64,000 bases of DNA, taken from assembly GCA_023412855.1 (NCBI GenBank), contig JAEZRJ010000013.1, forward strand, positions 1-64,000. The letters run 5' to 3'. This document shows positions 8,771-16,750 of the stretch, in pieces. Each line of letters opens with the position of its first letter. Positions within the stretch are counted from its first letter, which is position 1. Below the pieces are notes generated by a model, which worked only from the letters and a program-made list of their open reading frames with translations, was not told the DNA's origin and searched no databases. A program made the translations under genes and the position numbers. This DNA is from Bacillota bacterium (lineage in GTDB: Bacteria > Bacillota > Clostridia > Lachnospirales > Lachnospiraceae).

Positions 8771-9732
8771 GAACGAAGCAAAATAAAAGAAAGGATTTAT
8801 CAATGAGTGAAGGACACTCAAAGAATGAAGGACACTCAAAGAAGGAAGGATATTCGACGAGTGAAAGACATTCAACGAGTAAAGAGCGCTCAATCAGTGT
8901 TCTTCACTCATTGGGCAGGATATTCGATACGGGAATTACTTATATCATTTTACTGGCGGTATCCTTCCTTTTTTTCTTTCCTTGCCTATGGCTGATTTTA
9001 GCCTCCTTTTCCGAGTCGGGAACGATTTATTCCTTTAACGGATTTTTCCCGAAGGCATATAGTCTGGCAAGCTTTCAGAGATTATTTACGGATATCGCTA
9101 TGTATAATTATCCCAGATGGTTTGCCAACACATTGTTTGTAGCTACAGGAAGCTGTATTCTCGGAACCTTTCTTGTTATATTGACCGCTTATACGATGTC
9201 CAGATTCGAATTCAGGGCGAGAAAGCCTATTATGAAGACGACGATGGTACTTAGCATGTTCCCTTCCTTTATGGGGATGATAGTCGTGTATTTGCTGATG
9301 ACCCAGTTTAATTTGATCAATCATTTGTGGGGGCTGATACTCATTTACAGTGCGGGAGCACCCATGGGCTATCTGACACAGAAAGGATTTTTTGATACGA
9401 TTCCGAGAGCCATCGATGAGGCGGCAAGAATTGACGGAGCTACTAATTTTCAGGTGTTTACCAAGATTAATCTTCCCCTTTCCCGGCCGATTATCGTTTA
9501 TACCCTGCTTACCTCCTTCGCCTGGCCGTGGAGCGATTTCATTCTGCCTAAGCTTCTCCTAAAGGAAAAGAACCTTTATACGGTCGCAGTAGGCCTTATG
9601 AGTCTGGATGAAACGGAATTCGCAAGGTTTGCAGCCGGAAGCGTATTTATAGCCGTACCCATCGTTCTGCTTTATTTCGTTCTTGTTAAAAATATGGTGA
9701 AAGGAATGGCACAGGGAGCTGTAAAAGGATGA
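8767..9732 (+). CDS. MalG-type ABC sugar permease with a repetitive N-terminal tail
   Basis: The second permease subunit has six predicted membrane segments and the EAA loop EAARIDGATNFQVFTKINLP. The start ATG overlaps the previous stop and follows AGGAGG at a good spacing. The oddity is in the cytoplasmic N terminus: about 40 residues precede the first helix and contain an 18-bp tandem repeat encoding hexapeptides of the form [SNK]E[GR][HY]S[KT], about five units. MalG proteins normally have a short tail here. No malK follows. The stop at 9732 ends the operon shortly before the rib promoter. Confidence 0.92.
   Translation: MRTKQNKRKDLSMSEGHSKNEGHSKKEGYSTSERHSTSKERSISVLHSLGRIFDTGITYIILLAVSFLFFFPCLWLILASFSESGTIYSFNGFFPKAYSLASFQRLFTDIAMYNYPRWFANTLFVATGSCILGTFLVILTAYTMSRFEFRARKPIMKTTMVLSMFPSFMGMIVVYLLMTQFNLINHLWGLILIYSAGAPMGYLTQKGFFDTIPRAIDEAARIDGATNFQVFTKINLPLSRPIIVYTLLTSFAWPWSDFILPKLLLKEKNLYTVAVGLMSLDETEFARFAAGSVFIAVPIVLLYFVLVKNMVKGMAQGAVKG
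8806..8895 (+). repeat. 18-bp tandem repeat inside malG
   Basis: Five degenerate units of 18 bp (for example GAAGGACACTCAAAGAAT) encode SEGHSK, NEGHSK, KEGYST, SERHST and SKERSI. The first two units are nearly identical at the DNA level, which suggests recent slippage. The repeat keeps the frame open. Confidence 0.75.
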
Positions 9733-9779
9733 TATAGGCAAGCACAGAGGTAGAGGCGGGTAGAGATAGAAATAGGATA

Positions 9780-9808
9780 TTGACAAGTAAATATCAATCT
9801 GCTATCAT
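9780..9808 (+). promoter_or_regulatory. Promoter of the riboflavin operon
   Basis: TTGACA at 9780-9785 and TATCAT at 9803-9808 are separated by 17 bases, directly upstream of the FMN riboswitch. The match to a housekeeping promoter is strong. Confidence 0.7.
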
Positions 9809-9828
9809 GTAAAACAATTAAATACATA

Positions 9829-9935
9829 TCTTCAGGGCAGGGTGCGATTCCCTACCGGTGGTAAAGCCCACGAGCCGCAAGGCATGATTCGGTGAGATTC
9901 CGAAGCCGACAGTACAGTCTGGATGAAAGAAGATT
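9829..9935 (+). promoter_or_regulatory. FMN riboswitch (RFN element)
   Basis: The conserved RFN blocks are all present in order: TCTTCAGGGCAGGGTGCGAT, TTCCCTACCGGTGGTAAAGC, CCACGAGCC, GATTCGGTGAGATTCCGAAG, CCGACAGTACAGTCTGGATG and the closing GAAAGAAGA that pairs with the 5' TCTTC. It precedes a terminator hairpin at 9973-10005 and the rib genes, so FMN binding should stop transcription. Identification is very secure. Confidence 0.97.
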
Positions 9936-9972
9936 TATGATAGCACATTTAACGTGTTTTCTTTAGTATATT

Positions 9973-10005
9973 AGCTCTGGAATGTTTTTCATTTCAGAGC
10001 TTTTT
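9973..10005 (+). terminator. Riboswitch-associated terminator 1
   Basis: The stem AGCTCTG...CAGAGCT, with an AAT/ATT extension, is followed by a T run. It lies 38 bases after the FMN aptamer and is the most likely regulated expression platform. Confidence 0.8.
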
Positions 10006-10027
10006 ATATGATTAATGTGCTTTTATT

Positions 10028-10064
10028 GCTGCCTTGGGATTATATATTCAGGGCAGCTTTTTTT
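10028..10064 (+). terminator. Second terminator in the rib leader
   Basis: The stem GCTGCC/GGCAGC with a 17-base loop region is followed by seven T residues. It stands in tandem after terminator 1 and just before another perfect hairpin (CTGTAATAGG/CCTATTACAG at 10065-10092). The leader therefore holds three consecutive hairpins before ribD. Confidence 0.65.
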
Positions 10065-10092
10065 CTGTAATAGGAAAATGCGCCTATTACAG
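10065..10092 (+). other. Perfect 10-bp hairpin upstream of ribD
   Basis: CTGTAATAGG and CCTATTACAG are exact inverted repeats with an 8-base loop; TT and AA extend the stem. No T run follows. It could be an operator, an RNA stabiliser or an antitermination partner. The overlapping reading frame 10015-10218 is not supported as a gene. Confidence 0.55.
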
Positions 10093-10277
10093 AAAGCATG
10101 GATGCGCAGTTACGCGCGCGGAACAAAGGCAGTGCTGTCGAAGGACTTGACTGCAAAGTTGCATAAAGCACACTTTTGTTTTATAAGAGCAGACCGGAAA
10201 AAGTGTACTTGTTATTAATTAACATAAGTTGGGCAATTTGATGCCTCAGAATGTATGAAGGGAGTATGGCTGGTGAT

Positions 10278-11390
10278 ATGACGGATGAAAAGTTTATGGA
10301 AATGGCACTTGCACTTGCGAAAAAAGGAATGGGACGGGTAAATCCGAATCCTATGGTAGGTGCTGTTATTGTAAAGAAAGGGAAGGTGATCGGGCAGGGA
10401 TTTCATGAAAACTATGGGGGGCCTCATGCGGAGAGAAACGCACTTAAAAACTGCAAGGAGAATACGGAGGGAGCCGCATTGTATGTCAATCTGGAGCCTT
10501 GCTGCCACTACGGAAAGACACCGCCGTGTACGGAAGCGATCATAAAAAGCGGAATCAGGAAGGTAGTTATTGCCTGCACGGACCCTAATCCTAAGGTCGC
10601 AGGTAAGGGAATCGAAGCATTGCGGGCAGCAGGAATCGAAGTAGTAACCGGCATACGCGAGGAAGAAGGAAAGAGGCTGAACGAAGTGTTCTTCCACTGC
10701 ATACAAACCAATACGCCTTTCGTTGTCATGAAATACGCTATGACCATGGATGGAAAAATAGCTTCGGCATGCGGAGATTCCAAATGGGTCACAGGAGAAG
10801 CAGCGAGAGAAAATGTCCATCAGGACAGGGGGCACTATTCCTCTATTATGGTCGGTGTAAAGACGGTAATTAAAGATAATCCTCTTCTCACCTGCAGAGT
10901 GGACGGGGGCAGAAATCCCATACGCATCGTATGCGATACGAATTTGTACACGCCTCTGGAAGCGGCTGTTGTAAAGTTAGCAGGCAAGACCGGGCAGGGA
11001 GAGACGATAATAGCTACCTCCTGTCAGGATAAAGAGAAACAAGAGAAATTTAGGCAGTGCGGCTGCGAAATTATAGCGCTTCCAAAGGAGAAGCGACATA
11101 TCGATTTAAAGCTTCTGATGAAGGAGCTGTGGGTGCGGGGAATTGACAGCGTTTTCCTGGAAGGAGGAGGAGCTCTGAATTTCTCCGCTCTTCAAACCGG
11201 CATTGTAAATAAAATACAAGTATATATCGCCCCCAAGATATTGGGGGGAGAAAAAGCGAAGACTCCTGTGGAGGGTATGGGAATCGATAGGATGAGCGAC
11301 TGCATAAGGCTGAAAAATCAGAGAATTACGAAGATTGGCGAGGATTTTCTTATAGAAAGTGAGGTGGACTATACATGTTTACCGGAATAA
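10278..11390 (+). CDS. ribD: Bifunctional riboflavin biosynthesis deaminase/reductase RibD
   Basis: RibD converts the GTP cyclohydrolase II product by deamination and then side-chain reduction. The N-terminal cytidine-deaminase-like domain carries the zinc motif HAERNAL plus PCCHYGKTPPC; the C-terminal domain (after FVVMKYAMTMDGKIA) is the NADPH reductase. The length fits the family. The start is uncertain: ATG codons lie at 10251, 10266 and 10278. The last matches the family N terminus (xDEKFMxxALALAKKG) and leaves a usable distance to GGGAG. It is the first gene of the rib operon, controlled by the FMN riboswitch, and overlaps ribE by 16 bases. Confidence 0.96.
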   Translation: MTDEKFMEMALALAKKGMGRVNPNPMVGAVIVKKGKVIGQGFHENYGGPHAERNALKNCKENTEGAALYVNLEPCCHYGKTPPCTEAIIKSGIRKVVIACTDPNPKVAGKGIEALRAAGIEVVTGIREEEGKRLNEVFFHCIQTNTPFVVMKYAMTMDGKIASACGDSKWVTGEAARENVHQDRGHYSSIMVGVKTVIKDNPLLTCRVDGGRNPIRIVCDTNLYTPLEAAVVKLAGKTGQGETIIATSCQDKEKQEKFRQCGCEIIALPKEKRHIDLKLLMKELWVRGIDSVFLEGGGALNFSALQTGIVNKIQVYIAPKILGGEKAKTPVEGMGIDRMSDCIRLKNQRITKIGEDFLIESEVDYTCLPE

Positions 11391-12004
11391 TAGAAGAGAT
11401 GGGGAAGGTTGAAAGTATAAAGAAAGGAAACCGGTCAGCTTTTTTAACCATTGAGGCCGATCGTATATCGGAGGATTTGAAGGTCGGAGACAGCGTAGCC
11501 GTAAATGGAGTCTGTCTGACCGCCGCATGGGTAAAAGATAGCAGATTCGGTGCGGACGTAATGAATGAAACCCTTTCCCGTTCTGTACTGGGAAGTTTGC
11601 AAGTAGGAAGCCTTGTAAATTTGGAACGGGCTATGATGGCAGTAGGAAGATTCGGGGGCCATATAGTAACCGGACATATCGATGGTGTGGGGAAAGTAGC
11701 CTCCGTGAAAAAGGACGGCATAGCCCTTTTATATGAAATCGCAGCACCGTCCAATGTCATGCACTATATCGTAGAGAAAGGTTCGATAGCCATAGACGGC
11801 GTGAGCCTGACAGTGGCGGCAGTTTCCCGCAGCAGCTTTTGTGTATCGATAATTCCGCACACAGCAAAGGAAACCATACTTTTTGGAAAATGCGCAGGTT
11901 CCTCCGTAAATTTGGAAAACGATGTAATAGGAAAATACGTTGAGAAATTTGTACAGGGTAAAAATGAAATAACGGAAGAGTTCTTAATTCAAAATGGATT
12001 TTAA
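11375..12004 (+). CDS. ribE: Riboflavin synthase, alpha chain
   Basis: This enzyme catalyses dismutation of two 6,7-dimethyl-8-ribityllumazine molecules to riboflavin. It has the diagnostic start MFTGIIEEMGKV and two tandem lumazine-binding barrels, each with a VNGVCLTAA- or IDGVSLTVAA-type motif and a GGHIVTGHIDGVG segment. The 209-residue length is normal. The start overlaps the end of ribD, so coupling is likely, and it is followed by ribBA after 12 bases. Confidence 0.97.
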   Translation: MFTGIIEEMGKVESIKKGNRSAFLTIEADRISEDLKVGDSVAVNGVCLTAAWVKDSRFGADVMNETLSRSVLGSLQVGSLVNLERAMMAVGRFGGHIVTGHIDGVGKVASVKKDGIALLYEIAAPSNVMHYIVEKGSIAIDGVSLTVAAVSRSSFCVSIIPHTAKETILFGKCAGSSVNLENDVIGKYVEKFVQGKNEITEEFLIQNGF

Positions 12005-12016
12005 GGAGGGAAGGTT

Positions 12017-13219
12017 ATGTTTGAATTCAATACAATTCAAGAAGCATTAGAGGCGTTGAAAAGAGGAGAAATCATTCTTGTCACAGACGATGAAAATAGG
12101 GAGAACGAAGGTGATTTCATCTGTGCCGCGCAGTTTGCCACGACAGAGAACATTAATTTTATGGCAATTTACGGAAAAGGGCTCATCTGCATGCCCATGA
12201 GTGCGGATATTTGCGAAAGATTACAGCTTCCTCAGATGGTAAGTGACAATACGGATAACCACGCTACGGCGTTTACCGTATCCATAGACCATGTAGATAC
12301 CGCGACAGGCATATCCGCAGAAGAGAGGAGCGTTACTGCCCTTAAGGCTGTAGAGACTACAGCAAAGCCGGAAGACTTTCGCCGTCCCGGCCATATGTTC
12401 CCTCTTCTGGCGAAGAAAAACGGTGTACTGGAACGAGGCGGGCATACCGAGGCAACAGTAGATTTGATGCGGCTTGCGGGCCTACGCGAGTGTGGCTTAT
12501 GCTGTGAAATTATGGCAGAAGACGGGCATATGATGCGAACCTCGGAACTGATACAACTCGCGCGCAAATGGAAGCTTAAGTTCATTACGATTAAGTCCTT
12601 GCAGGATTACCGAAAAAGATTCGACCATTTGGTAGAAAGAGTTGCAAGTCCCTTCCTCCCAACGGCTTATGGAGATTTCAGGGCTTATGGATACAGGAAT
12701 AAATTAAATGGAGAGCACCATATGGCTCTTGTGAAAGGAGAAGTGGGAGATGGAAAGGATGTACTGTGCAGAGTACATTCGGAATGTCTGACCGGAGATG
12801 TATTTCATTCTATGCGCTGTGACTGCGGTGAACAGTTGATACAATCCATGAAGCTGATAGAAAAAGAAGGAAGAGGCATTCTTCTTTACATGCGTCAGGA
12901 AGGAAGAGGTATAGGACTGCTGAATAAATTGCGGGCTTATGAACTGCAAAGCGAGGGATTGGATACGGCGGAGGCTAATCTGGCGCTGGGATTTGCAGAG
13001 GATATGCGGGAGTATTATATTGGAGCGCAGATACTTAGGGATTTGGGAGTGAGGACTTTGCGGTTGTTGACGAATAATCCTGACAAGGTATATCAGCTTT
13101 CGGATTTCGGCATAGAAATTACGGAGCGCGTGCCGATTGAAGCGGAGGCGAATAAGCATGATATGAAATATTTGCGGACGAAGAGGGATAGGATGGGGCA
13201 TTATTTGAATTTTAAATAG
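12017..13219 (+). CDS. ribBA: 3,4-dihydroxy-2-butanone-4-phosphate synthase / GTP cyclohydrolase II
   Basis: This fused enzyme makes both starting intermediates of riboflavin synthesis. The first ~200 residues are the DHBP synthase (DDENRENEGDFICAAQ, RRPGHMFPL, ERGGHTEATVDL); the second half is GTP cyclohydrolase II with zinc cysteines in CLTGDVFHSMRCDCGEQL and the MRQEGRGIGLLNKLRAYELQ motif. All active-site signatures are intact. A GGAGG precedes the ATG. The next rib gene, ribH, is 717 bases away behind repetitive DNA. Confidence 0.98.
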   Translation: MFEFNTIQEALEALKRGEIILVTDDENRENEGDFICAAQFATTENINFMAIYGKGLICMPMSADICERLQLPQMVSDNTDNHATAFTVSIDHVDTATGISAEERSVTALKAVETTAKPEDFRRPGHMFPLLAKKNGVLERGGHTEATVDLMRLAGLRECGLCCEIMAEDGHMMRTSELIQLARKWKLKFITIKSLQDYRKRFDHLVERVASPFLPTAYGDFRAYGYRNKLNGEHHMALVKGEVGDGKDVLCRVHSECLTGDVFHSMRCDCGEQLIQSMKLIEKEGRGILLYMRQEGRGIGLLNKLRAYELQSEGLDTAEANLALGFAEDMREYYIGAQILRDLGVRTLRLLTNNPDKVYQLSDFGIEITERVPIEAEANKHDMKYLRTKRDRMGHYLNFK

Positions 13220-13274
13220 GGGGAGGTGAGAAGGGAGGTTGTGGGGATTTTATGTGAGTGTTTTTGGGTGAGAA

Positions 13275-13502
13275 GGCCTTTCTTCGGCGGATTGGGGTTC
13301 TGTTCCGGCGCTCGCGGCTGAATTTTCTAAATGAAAACGTTGATGTATCGGTTGCGGACGGGCCGGCAGCGATGCACATCCATGTGCAGCGCTGCCTAAA
13401 CGCCGCATCCGTGCGGCGTTTTCCCTGGGTGTCGGGGTTTTCATTAAGAAAATGCAAGCCGCTCACTGACGGACCAGCCCCCCAATCCGCCGAAGAAAGG
13501 CC
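13275..13502 (-). repeat. Structured palindromic element family B, copy 2 (inverted)
   Basis: The outer arms GGCCTTTCTTCGGCGGATTG and CAATCCGCCGAAGAAAGGCC are perfectly complementary yet differ in sequence from the arms of the other copies. The interior matches the family in reverse: GCGGCTGAATTTTCTAAATG, GGCAGCGATGCACATCCATG, AACGCCGCATCCGTGCGGCG and TTTTCATTAAGAAAATGCAA. In the shared hairpin the stem pair GCAC/GTGC replaces GTAC/GTAC of copies 1 and 3, a compensated change. It lies between ribBA and ribH. Confidence 0.85.
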
Positions 13503-13598
13503 CGGCAAGGTTACGAATTTGCACATAAAATTTGCGAAGGTTACGAATTTCTCAGGTGTGGTTTTTATTTAAAATTAAAATGTGAGAGAGGAGAAAGA

Positions 13599-13750
13599 GA
13601 TAAAAAGATAAAAAGATAAAAAGATGAAAAGATAAAAAGATAAAAAGATGAAAAGATAAAAAGATAAAAAGATAAAAAGATAAAAAGATTAAAAGATGAA
13701 AAGATGAAAAGATAAAAAGATGAAAAGATAAAAAGATGAAAAGATAAAAA
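13599..13750 (+). repeat. 8-bp tandem repeat array, 19 units
   Basis: Nineteen uninterrupted 8-bp units run from 13599 to 13750; 12 units are GATAAAAA, six are GATGAAAA and one is GATTAAAA. The strand is purine-rich throughout and has no spacers, so it is not CRISPR. It sits between ribBA and ribH and is likely prone to slipped-strand length change. Confidence 0.95.
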
Positions 13751-13936
13751 ATAGAAAAATAAAAGAAAAATGGAGTAAGAACTCAGAGAGAGGCAATGGG
13801 GGGTGAATTACTTTGGTGACAAACTACTAATATGGATGATGATAGGATAAAATGGCACAGATATAGAACAAGACAATAGAAAAATTAAAGTAAAAAATAT
13901 AAAAAATAAAAAAAACAAAAATAGGAGAATATGATT

Positions 13937-14401
13937 ATGAAGACTTATGAAGGACAGTTAGTAGCAAAAGGGATCAGAGTTGGAATCGTGGCGGCGAGGT
14001 TTAATGAGTTTATTACTGCAAAGCTACTTGGCGGTTCGGTGGATGGGTTGCTTCGGCACGAGGTGAAAGAGGAGGATATAGAAGTAGCGTGGGTGCCGGG
14101 AGCCTTCGAGATTCCGCTGGTGGCTGCGTCCATGGCCAACAGCAGGAAATATGATGCAGTAATTTGTTTGGGAGCAGTTATCCGGGGAAGCACATCGCAT
14201 TATGATTATGTATGCAGCGAGGTTTCCAAGGGAATTGCCAGCGCGTCACTGAGCAGCGGTATTCCGATAATGTTTGGCGTACTTACCACTGAAAATATCG
14301 AGCAGGCAATAGAAAGAGCCGGAACAAAGGCCGGCAATAAAGGATTCGATTGTGCTGTTGGAGCCATCGAAATGGTAAACCTCATGAAAAACATGGTATA
14401 A
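13937..14401 (+). CDS. ribH: 6,7-dimethyl-8-ribityllumazine synthase
   Basis: It condenses the RibD-pathway pyrimidine with 3,4-dihydroxy-2-butanone 4-phosphate. The N terminus MKTYEGQLVAKGIRVGIVAA and the RFNEFI, PGAFEIPL, GAVIRGSTSHYDYV and CAVGAIEM blocks are canonical, including the catalytic histidine in SHYDYV. AGGAGA nine bases upstream favours the ATG at 13937 over 13931. It belongs functionally to ribD-ribE-ribBA, but a family B palindrome and an 8-bp repeat array separate it. It may be read through from the riboswitch promoter or have its own AT-rich promoter. Another family B element follows its stop. Confidence 0.97.
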   Translation: MKTYEGQLVAKGIRVGIVAARFNEFITAKLLGGSVDGLLRHEVKEEDIEVAWVPGAFEIPLVAASMANSRKYDAVICLGAVIRGSTSHYDYVCSEVSKGIASASLSSGIPIMFGVLTTENIEQAIERAGTKAGNKGFDCAVGAIEMVNLMKNMV

Positions 14402-14470
14402 ATTGAAGTGCAGTTTGACCAAGTTCGATCCAGTTCAATCCGCTAAATGAACCTAACTCTCATTCGTAGC

Positions 14471-14713
14471 GTAGTGGGAGACTGGGGGCGGCGGCATTGG
14501 GGTTGGGTCCGTTTAGTAAGCGGCTGATATTTTCTTAATGAAACCCTCACAACCGAGGGAAAACGCCGCATGGATGCGGCGTTTAGGCAGCATCGTACAT
14601 GGATGTACGCTGCTGCCGACCCGTTCGGCTCCAACACACTAACGGTTTCATTTAGAAAATACAGCCGCGCACGGCAGGCCCCAACCCCAATGCCGCCGCC
14701 CCCAGTCTCTCGC
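14471..14713 (+). repeat. Structured palindromic element family B, copy 3
   Basis: The arms GAGACTGGGGGCGGCGGCAT (near 14478) and ATGCCGCCGCCCCCAGTCTC (near 14691) are exactly complementary but differ at several positions from copy 1; each change is compensated on the opposite arm. The internal hairpins AACGCCGC/GCGGCGTT and GGCAGC...GTACATGGATGTAC...GCTGCC are conserved. It has the same orientation as copy 1. Reading frames inside it are not genes. Confidence 0.85.
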
Positions 14714-14755
14714 AACCCTACAACCCCACAACCCTACAACCCAACACAAAAAACA

Positions 14756-14789
14756 ATCCCCCGAATCAACACATGATCCGGGGGATTTT
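14756..14789. terminator. Bidirectional terminator
   Basis: The stem ATCCCCCG/CGGGGGAT with a further ATCA/TGAT pairing has A-rich sequence on the left and TTTT on the right. It lies 3' of the minus-strand SDR gene and downstream of ribH, so it can stop both. Confidence 0.75.
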
Positions 14790-14811
14790 AGAAGAATAAT
14801 AGAGAAGTTGA

Positions 14812-15579
14812 TTAAATGCATGTATAAGCGCCGTCAACGATAATATCGCTTCCCGTCGTATAACCGGAAGCATCGCTGGCAAGGTAAAGAACAGCCGGAA
14901 TCAGTTCCTCCGGGGTCCCCATACGGTGCATCGGCATCAACGGAGTCCAGGCATCCTTTAATTCCTGAGGCGTATCCACCGACATCGGCGTTGCGATATA
15001 CCCCGGACTTAAACTATTAACGCGGATACCATCTAATGCCCATTCTGCAGCCAGAGAACGCGTCATATGGATAACAGCAGCCTTAGAAGCGTTGTAAGAG
15101 CACTGCCACTGAGGAATATTTACGATGCTTCCTGACATGGACGCCATATTGATGATGCTGCCCTTAATGTGATTTTCTATCATAATCTTGCCTACTGCAC
15201 GGCAAACAATGAACTCGCCGGTCAGATTGCAGTCGATTACCTGACGGAATTCTTCAATCGTCGCCTCAAAGGTACCTTGATGCATGCAGATTCCAGCATT
15301 ATTGAAGACGATATCGATAGAACCGGAACGCTTCATAATTTCAGCGAGAGCAGCGTCTACCTGTTCTTCTTTCGTAACATCGCAAGCTATAAAATAAGCC
15401 TTTCCACCGGCCTTTGTAATGGAATCAATGGTTTCGTCAGCTCCGCTTCGTCCAAGTACCACAACCTCCGCACCAGATTTTGCCAACCCTTCTGCTACCA
15501 CCTGACCGATTCCGCGGCCACCTCCGGTTACGATAGCTACTTTACCATTTAATCCAAAAAGCTCGTCTAAGTATGACAT
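14812..15579 (-). CDS. SDR-family polyol dehydrogenase
   Basis: This is a classical short-chain dehydrogenase/reductase: cofactor motif TGGGRGIG near residue 18, NNAG, the catalytic serine in the MASMSG block, and YNASK with Tyr and Lys. The block around INMASMSGSIVNIPQWQCSY closely recalls fungal D-arabinitol and mannitol dehydrogenases and L-xylulose reductases, which interconvert polyols and ketoses. The 255-residue length is typical. It is downstream of the zinc dehydrogenase (24-base gap), probably in one operon with it. A redox role on a sugar alcohol is well supported; the exact polyol is unknown. Confidence 0.88.
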   Translation of the reverse strand: MSYLDELFGLNGKVAIVTGGGRGIGQVVAEGLAKSGAEVVVLGRSGADETIDSITKAGGKAYFIACDVTKEEQVDAALAEIMKRSGSIDIVFNNAGICMHQGTFEATIEEFRQVIDCNLTGEFIVCRAVGKIMIENHIKGSIINMASMSGSIVNIPQWQCSYNASKAAVIHMTRSLAAEWALDGIRVNSLSPGYIATPMSVDTPQELKDAWTPLMPMHRMGTPEELIPAVLYLASDASGYTTGSDIIVDGAYTCI

Positions 15580-15603
15580 AATATTTTTTCCCTTTCTAAG
15601 AAA

Positions 15604-16629
15604 TTATTCTTGTACGTTAATTATAACCTTCATAGTTGTTTCCTGATTTGCGTCTATATATTTATAGGCATCCAGATAATCCTTAAAGGCGAAATGTTTC
15701 GAAACGAGAGGAGCCAAATGCACCTTTTCTTCATCTGTCAGACGGATAGCGTCTATATAATCCTCATTTCGGTACATCATGGTGCTCTTGATATCCAACT
15801 CGTGGTCGTTGGCAACGGCCAAATCCACAGTAGCCATTCCGGCAAAGACAGCTACGAGGATAATCGTACTTCCTTTGCGCGCATATTTGATCGCCTGCCC
15901 CATGGTGATGTTGTTGCCTGCGCAGTCGTATATGATATCCGCTTTATCGGGACCGAAGGCTTTCAGTATCTCATCGCCAAGGTCTGCCGTCTTCGTATTG
16001 ATGCAGTGATCGATGCCGCATTCCGCAGCTTTCTGAAGACGGTAATCGCTGATGTCCGTTATCATAACGCTCTTTGCGCCGAAGCCCTTGGCAGTCTGAG
16101 CTACCAGATTGCCGATAGGGCCAGCTCCTAATACGACAATGTTCAGTCCATTTACATCGCCTGCCTGCTTAACGGCATGAACTGCCACGGCGAGAGGTTC
16201 TATCATAGCACCTTCGTCGAAAGACATAGCGTCGGGAAGGAGGGTCACCTTAGAAGCGTCCACAGCGAAAAAGTGAGAAGCAACTCCCGTGGTCTGGAAG
16301 CCCATGACCTTTAATTCCTCACACAAGTTGTATTTCCCGTGGGTGCAGGGATAGCATTTTCCGCATACTACCTGCGGCTGAATAGTTACCTTTTGGCCTG
16401 CCTTGAAGGAATCCACTTTTGCGCCGAGAGCGGCGATTTCACCGGATACCTCGTGACCTTGCGTAACGGGGTAAGAGGTAAAGGGATGTTTACCGTGGTA
16501 AACGTGGATGTCGGAACCGCATACACCAATTTTCATAATTTTTATGAGAACATCATTATCTCCGAGGGCCGGAATCGGAATTTCACGAAATTCAATGACG
16601 CCCGGACTGGTCATAACCTGCTGTAACAT
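15604..16629 (-). CDS. Zinc-dependent medium-chain alcohol/polyol dehydrogenase
   Basis: This MDR-family dehydrogenase resembles sorbitol and threonine dehydrogenases. The catalytic zinc site (CGSDIHVYHG, GHEVSGE), the structural zinc cysteines (CGKCYPCTHGKYNLC) and the NAD motif VLGAGPIGNLVAQ are all visible. It is 341 residues, normal for the family. It probably oxidises a sugar alcohol or reduces a ketose, working with the SDR downstream. The start has an AGAGGTG ribosome site. A 31-bp near-palindrome (16662-16692) lies directly upstream, next to the ROK regulator gene, and is the likely control site. Confidence 0.9.
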   Translation of the reverse strand: MLQQVMTSPGVIEFREIPIPALGDNDVLIKIMKIGVCGSDIHVYHGKHPFTSYPVTQGHEVSGEIAALGAKVDSFKAGQKVTIQPQVVCGKCYPCTHGKYNLCEELKVMGFQTTGVASHFFAVDASKVTLLPDAMSFDEGAMIEPLAVAVHAVKQAGDVNGLNIVVLGAGPIGNLVAQTAKGFGAKSVMITDISDYRLQKAAECGIDHCINTKTADLGDEILKAFGPDKADIIYDCAGNNITMGQAIKYARKGSTIILVAVFAGMATVDLAVANDHELDIKSTMMYRNEDYIDAIRLTDEEKVHLAPLVSKHFAFKDYLDAYKYIDANQETTMKVIINVQE

Positions 16630-16661
16630 AATAGCACCTCTTTCTTTCTATAAAACAACTT

Positions 16662-16692
16662 AATTAAAATACTTTACTAAAGTGATTTAATT
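16662..16692. promoter_or_regulatory. Putative ROK operator upstream of the dehydrogenase genes
   Basis: The core ACTTTACTAAAGT (16671-16683) is a perfect 13-mer palindrome about one base. The flanks AATTAAA and TTTAATT extend it to 31 bp. A very similar core, ACTTTATAAAAGT, occurs just downstream of the aldolase promoter at 25037-25049. Confidence 0.6.
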
Positions 16693-16750
16693 ATCATACA
16701 AAAAAAAGATTTTGTCAAGGGCAACAAAAGAAAAAACGAAAATTATTTTA

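Noticed and set aside
10015..10218. 67-residue reading frame between the FMN riboswitch terminators and ribD
   Set aside because: It covers a terminator and a perfect hairpin, has no ribosome site and no recognisable protein features.
13599..13750. Tandem array considered as a CRISPR
   Set aside because: The 8-bp units are contiguous without spacers, and no cas genes are present.
421..14713. Family B elements considered as retron, group II intron or IS ends
   Set aside because: No reverse transcriptase, intron domain V pattern or transposase is nearby. The copies are complete within about 245 bp.
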